From positions 1 through 8,988 of the forward strand of contig CABUTH010000078.1 in NCBI GenBank assembly GCA_902494465.1: 8,988 nucleotides of DNA, in the 5' to 3' direction. Source of the DNA: an uncultured Collinsella sp. (lineage in GTDB: Bacteria > Actinomycetota > Coriobacteriia > Coriobacteriales > Coriobacteriaceae). Both the position numbers and the translations under genes were made by a program. Numbering within the stretch: position 1 is the stretch's first letter; each line of letters starts with the position of its first letter. The notes below the pieces were generated by a model. It was not told where the DNA came from. It worked only from the letters and a program-made list of their open reading frames with translations, and searched no databases. Shown in pieces: positions 7,054 through 8,988 of the stretch.

Positions 7054-7061
7054 GAAAGGGG
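7054..7061 (+). promoter_or_regulatory. Ribosome binding site of pheA
   Basis: GAAAGGGG, 5 bases before the ATG at 7067. It decides this start over the upstream in-frame ATG at 6980, which lies inside aroC. AGGGGT (7057-7062) is an exact complement of ACCCCT at 7030-7035, so the site could be folded away in a 6-bp stem with a 21-base loop; chance is equally possible. Confidence 0.75.
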
Positions 7062-7066
7062 TCTCC

Positions 7067-8212
7067 ATGGACCTTGCTGACATCCGCCAGGCCATCGATG
7101 GCATCGACACCACGCTCCTCAACAGCTTTGTCGAGCGCATGGACATTGCCACCGAGGTCGCCAAGTCAAAAATCGAGATGGGCAAGGCCGTCTTCGACCC
7201 CGCCCGTGAGCGCTCCAAGCTCAACAACCTCGCCAGCCGCGCGCCCGAGCGCTACGAGGCGCAGACCATCACCCTGTTCCGTCTCCTCATGAGCATGAGC
7301 AAGGCCGAGCAGCAGCGCTACATCAACGAGCTCAAGGGCATCACCGTCTCGCAAAAGGCCCACGCCACGGCTGCAGCCTCCGACACGCCCTTCCCTCAAA
7401 CGGCCACCGTTGCCTGCCAGGGCGTGGAAGGTGCCTATAGCCAGATAGCCGCGTGCAAGCTCTTCGACGTGCCCGACATTGCGTTCTTCGAGACTTTCGA
7501 GGGCGTTATGCGCGCCGTGCGCGACGGCTTCTGCGAGTTTGGCGTGCTGCCCATCGAAAACTCCACCGCCGGCTCGGTCAACGCCGTCTACGACCTGCTC
7601 GCCCAGTTCGACTTCCACATCGTGCGCTCGCTTCGCCTCAAAATCGACCACAACCTGCTCGTCAAGCCCGGCACCAAGCTTGCGGACGTGCACGAGGCCT
7701 ACAGCCACGGCCAGGCCATTGCCCAATGCGCCGGCTTTATCGAGGCGCACGACCTGCACGCCACTAAGTACCCCAACACGGCCATGTCGGCCGAGATGGT
7801 CGCCAGCTCCGAGCGCACCGATGTTGCCGCCATCGCATCGCGCAGCTGCGCGGCACTCTACGGCCTGGAGGTACTGGAGCCCAATATCCAGGACTCGGAC
7901 AACAACTACACGCGCTTTGTCGTCATCAGCCGCGAGCCACGCGTCTACCCCGGCGCCAACCGCACCTCGCTCATGATTACCACGGCCAACGAGCCGGGCG
8001 CACTCTATCGCGTACTCGAGCGCTTCTACGCGCTCAATATCAACCTCATCAAGCTCGAGAGCCGCCCCATCCCCGGGCACGACTTTGAGTTTATGTTCTA
8101 CTTTGACCTGGACTGCCCCTTTGGCAGCAAGGCCCTCGATGACCTGCTCGATTCCATCAACGACGTGTGCGAGAGCTTCACCTACTTTGGCAGTTACACG
8201 GAGGTGCTCTAG
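7067..8212 (+). CDS. pheA: Bifunctional chorismate mutase / prephenate dehydratase with ACT domain (P-protein)
   Basis: Makes prephenate from chorismate, then phenylpyruvate from prephenate, the phenylalanine branch. The product has 381 residues, matching E. coli-type P-proteins. An AroQ chorismate mutase domain spans about residues 1-90, with R7, R24 and K35 at the same spacing (17 and 11) as R11, R28 and K39 of E. coli. The dehydratase domain spans about 112-290, with GAYS, PIENSTAGSV and YTRF; T282 of TRF matches catalytic T278 of E. coli. The ACT domain spans about 300-375, with GAL (311-313) and ESRP (331-334), motifs known to bind phenylalanine, so feedback inhibition by Phe is expected. 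It holds the only chorismate mutase in the window and must also supply prephenate to TyrA. A 43-base gap separates it from aroC, the longest in the operon. Its TAG abuts the ATG of aroE. Confidence 0.96.
   Translation: MDLADIRQAIDGIDTTLLNSFVERMDIATEVAKSKIEMGKAVFDPARERSKLNNLASRAPERYEAQTITLFRLLMSMSKAEQQRYINELKGITVSQKAHATAAASDTPFPQTATVACQGVEGAYSQIAACKLFDVPDIAFFETFEGVMRAVRDGFCEFGVLPIENSTAGSVNAVYDLLAQFDFHIVRSLRLKIDHNLLVKPGTKLADVHEAYSHGQAIAQCAGFIEAHDLHATKYPNTAMSAEMVASSERTDVAAIASRSCAALYGLEVLEPNIQDSDNNYTRFVVISREPRVYPGANRTSLMITTANEPGALYRVLERFYALNINLIKLESRPIPGHDFEFMFYFDLDCPFGSKALDDLLDSINDVCESFTYFGSYTEVL
8200..8204 (+). promoter_or_regulatory. Ribosome binding site of aroE
   Basis: GGAGG within the last codons of pheA, 8 bases before the ATG at 8213, which directly follows the pheA stop (TAGATG). 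This supports translational coupling. Confidence 0.8.
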
Positions 8213-8988
8213 ATGACCGATGTCGCCGCACCCCGCCCCTACGGCGTGCTGGGCCGCGTGCTGGGCCACAGCTACACCCCGACCATCTACAAGGAGCTGG
8301 CGGGGCTAGAGTATGTGCGTTTTGAACGCGAGCCCGAGGACCTCCAGGCTTTTATGACGGGCGACGAGTGGGAGGGCACCAATGTTACCATCCCCTACAA
8401 GCGCACCGTCATGGAGTACCTGGACGAGCTGAGTCCGCTCGCCGAACGCATGGGCAACGTCAACACCATCACGCGTCTGCCCGACGGCCGCCTGCGCGGC
8501 GACAACACCGACTACTTTGGTTTTCAGTGTCTGGTCGAGGAGTTGGGCGTAGAGGTTGCCGGCAAGAAGGCCCTCGTGCTCGGTGCCACCGGTGGCGCCG
8601 GCACCACTGCCAGCATGGTGCTCGGCGACCTGGGCGCCATCGTCGTGCCGGTCGGCCGCACGAGCGAAGTCAACTACGACAACATCGCGCAGCAGTCCGA
8701 CGCCGCGTTGCTCGTCAACTGCACGCCCGCCGGCATGTTCCCCCACTGTCCCGACGCGCCTTGCACGCTCGAGGGGCTCGATGCGCTCGAGGGCGTCATC
8801 GACATTGTCTACAACCCTGCACGCACGGGACTCATGCTCGAGGCCGAGCGCCGCGGCATCCCCTGCATCGGCGGCCTGCTGATGCTCGTGGCCCAGGCGG
8901 CGCAAGCCGTTGAGCGCTACACCGGCCAGGTCACTCCGCGTGAGCGAATTCTGGACGTAACGGAGCGCCTGTCACGCCGCGAACAGAA
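8213..8988 (+). CDS. aroE: Shikimate dehydrogenase (C-terminus beyond right edge)
   Basis: NADPH-dependent reduction of 3-dehydroshikimate to shikimate. 258 codons are visible with no stop; the family is usually 270-290 residues, so only a short tail is missing unless a further domain, such as shikimate kinase, is fused. Seen in order: the shikimate-binding segment GHSYTP (18-23; usual form HSxSP), GTNVTIPYK with catalytic K63, NVNTI with N84, GDNTD with catalytic D100, the nucleotide loop GATGGAG (124-130), NCTPAGMFP, DIVYNPARTGL and GGLLMLVAQA. All active-site motifs are intact. It starts with no gap after pheA. Its place after pheA, out of pathway order, indicates that the operon is grouped by end product rather than reaction order. 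Confidence 0.95.
   Translation, partial: MTDVAAPRPYGVLGRVLGHSYTPTIYKELAGLEYVRFEREPEDLQAFMTGDEWEGTNVTIPYKRTVMEYLDELSPLAERMGNVNTITRLPDGRLRGDNTDYFGFQCLVEELGVEVAGKKALVLGATGGAGTTASMVLGDLGAIVVPVGRTSEVNYDNIAQQSDAALLVNCTPAGMFPHCPDAPCTLEGLDALEGVIDIVYNPARTGLMLEAERRGIPCIGGLLMLVAQAAQAVERYTGQVTPRERILDVTERLSRREQ

Noticed and set aside
6980..7066. Upstream in-frame start for pheA at ATG 6980
   Set aside because: It would overlap the aroC coding region by 44 bases and add 29 residues before the chorismate mutase domain; ATG 7067 has GAAAGGGG at 5 bases.
7166..8269. Minus-strand open frame of 367 codons opposite pheA
   Set aside because: Shadow of a confidently assigned gene; no recognisable domain.

Overview
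The window is about 9 kb of GC-rich bacterial DNA. Gene order, codon use and protein flavour suggest a gut actinobacterium of the Coriobacteriia, perhaps Collinsella-like. That placement is inference; no rRNA or other phylogenetic marker is present.

Left part (1-1324, minus strand): the N-terminal ~390 residues of a P-type cation ATPase run off the left edge. Just upstream of it lies a tRNA-Arg(CCG) gene with its own promoter (1335-1364) and its own intrinsic terminator (1202-1235).

Divergent spacer (about 1325-1527): it holds the tRNA promoter, a weak plus-strand -10-like box, and a strong terminator-type hairpin (1470-1494) just upstream of the first aromatic gene. The hairpin is a candidate attenuator.

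Right part (1528-8988, plus strand): a compact aromatic amino acid operon, aroF (DAHP synthase) - tyrA - aroB - aroA - aroC - pheA (chorismate mutase/prephenate dehydratase/ACT) - aroE (cut by the right edge). Gaps are 3, 36, -7, 1, 43 and 0 bases. The set covers entry into the shikimate pathway, most of the common trunk to chorismate, and both the Tyr and Phe branches. 3-Dehydroquinate dehydratase and shikimate kinase are not in the window and may lie downstream.

The main anomaly is in aroF. Codon 244 is an in-frame TAG (2257-2259), where relatives usually have Glu. The same frame then continues, fully conserved, to the natural end at 2550. Three of the four metal-ligand positions lie after the TAG, so the truncated product should be inactive. 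Natural stops in this operon are also mostly TAG (5 of 6), and aroF, tyrA and aroB share one frame separated only by amber codons. No mobile element, CRISPR array or obviously new multi-gene system was seen.
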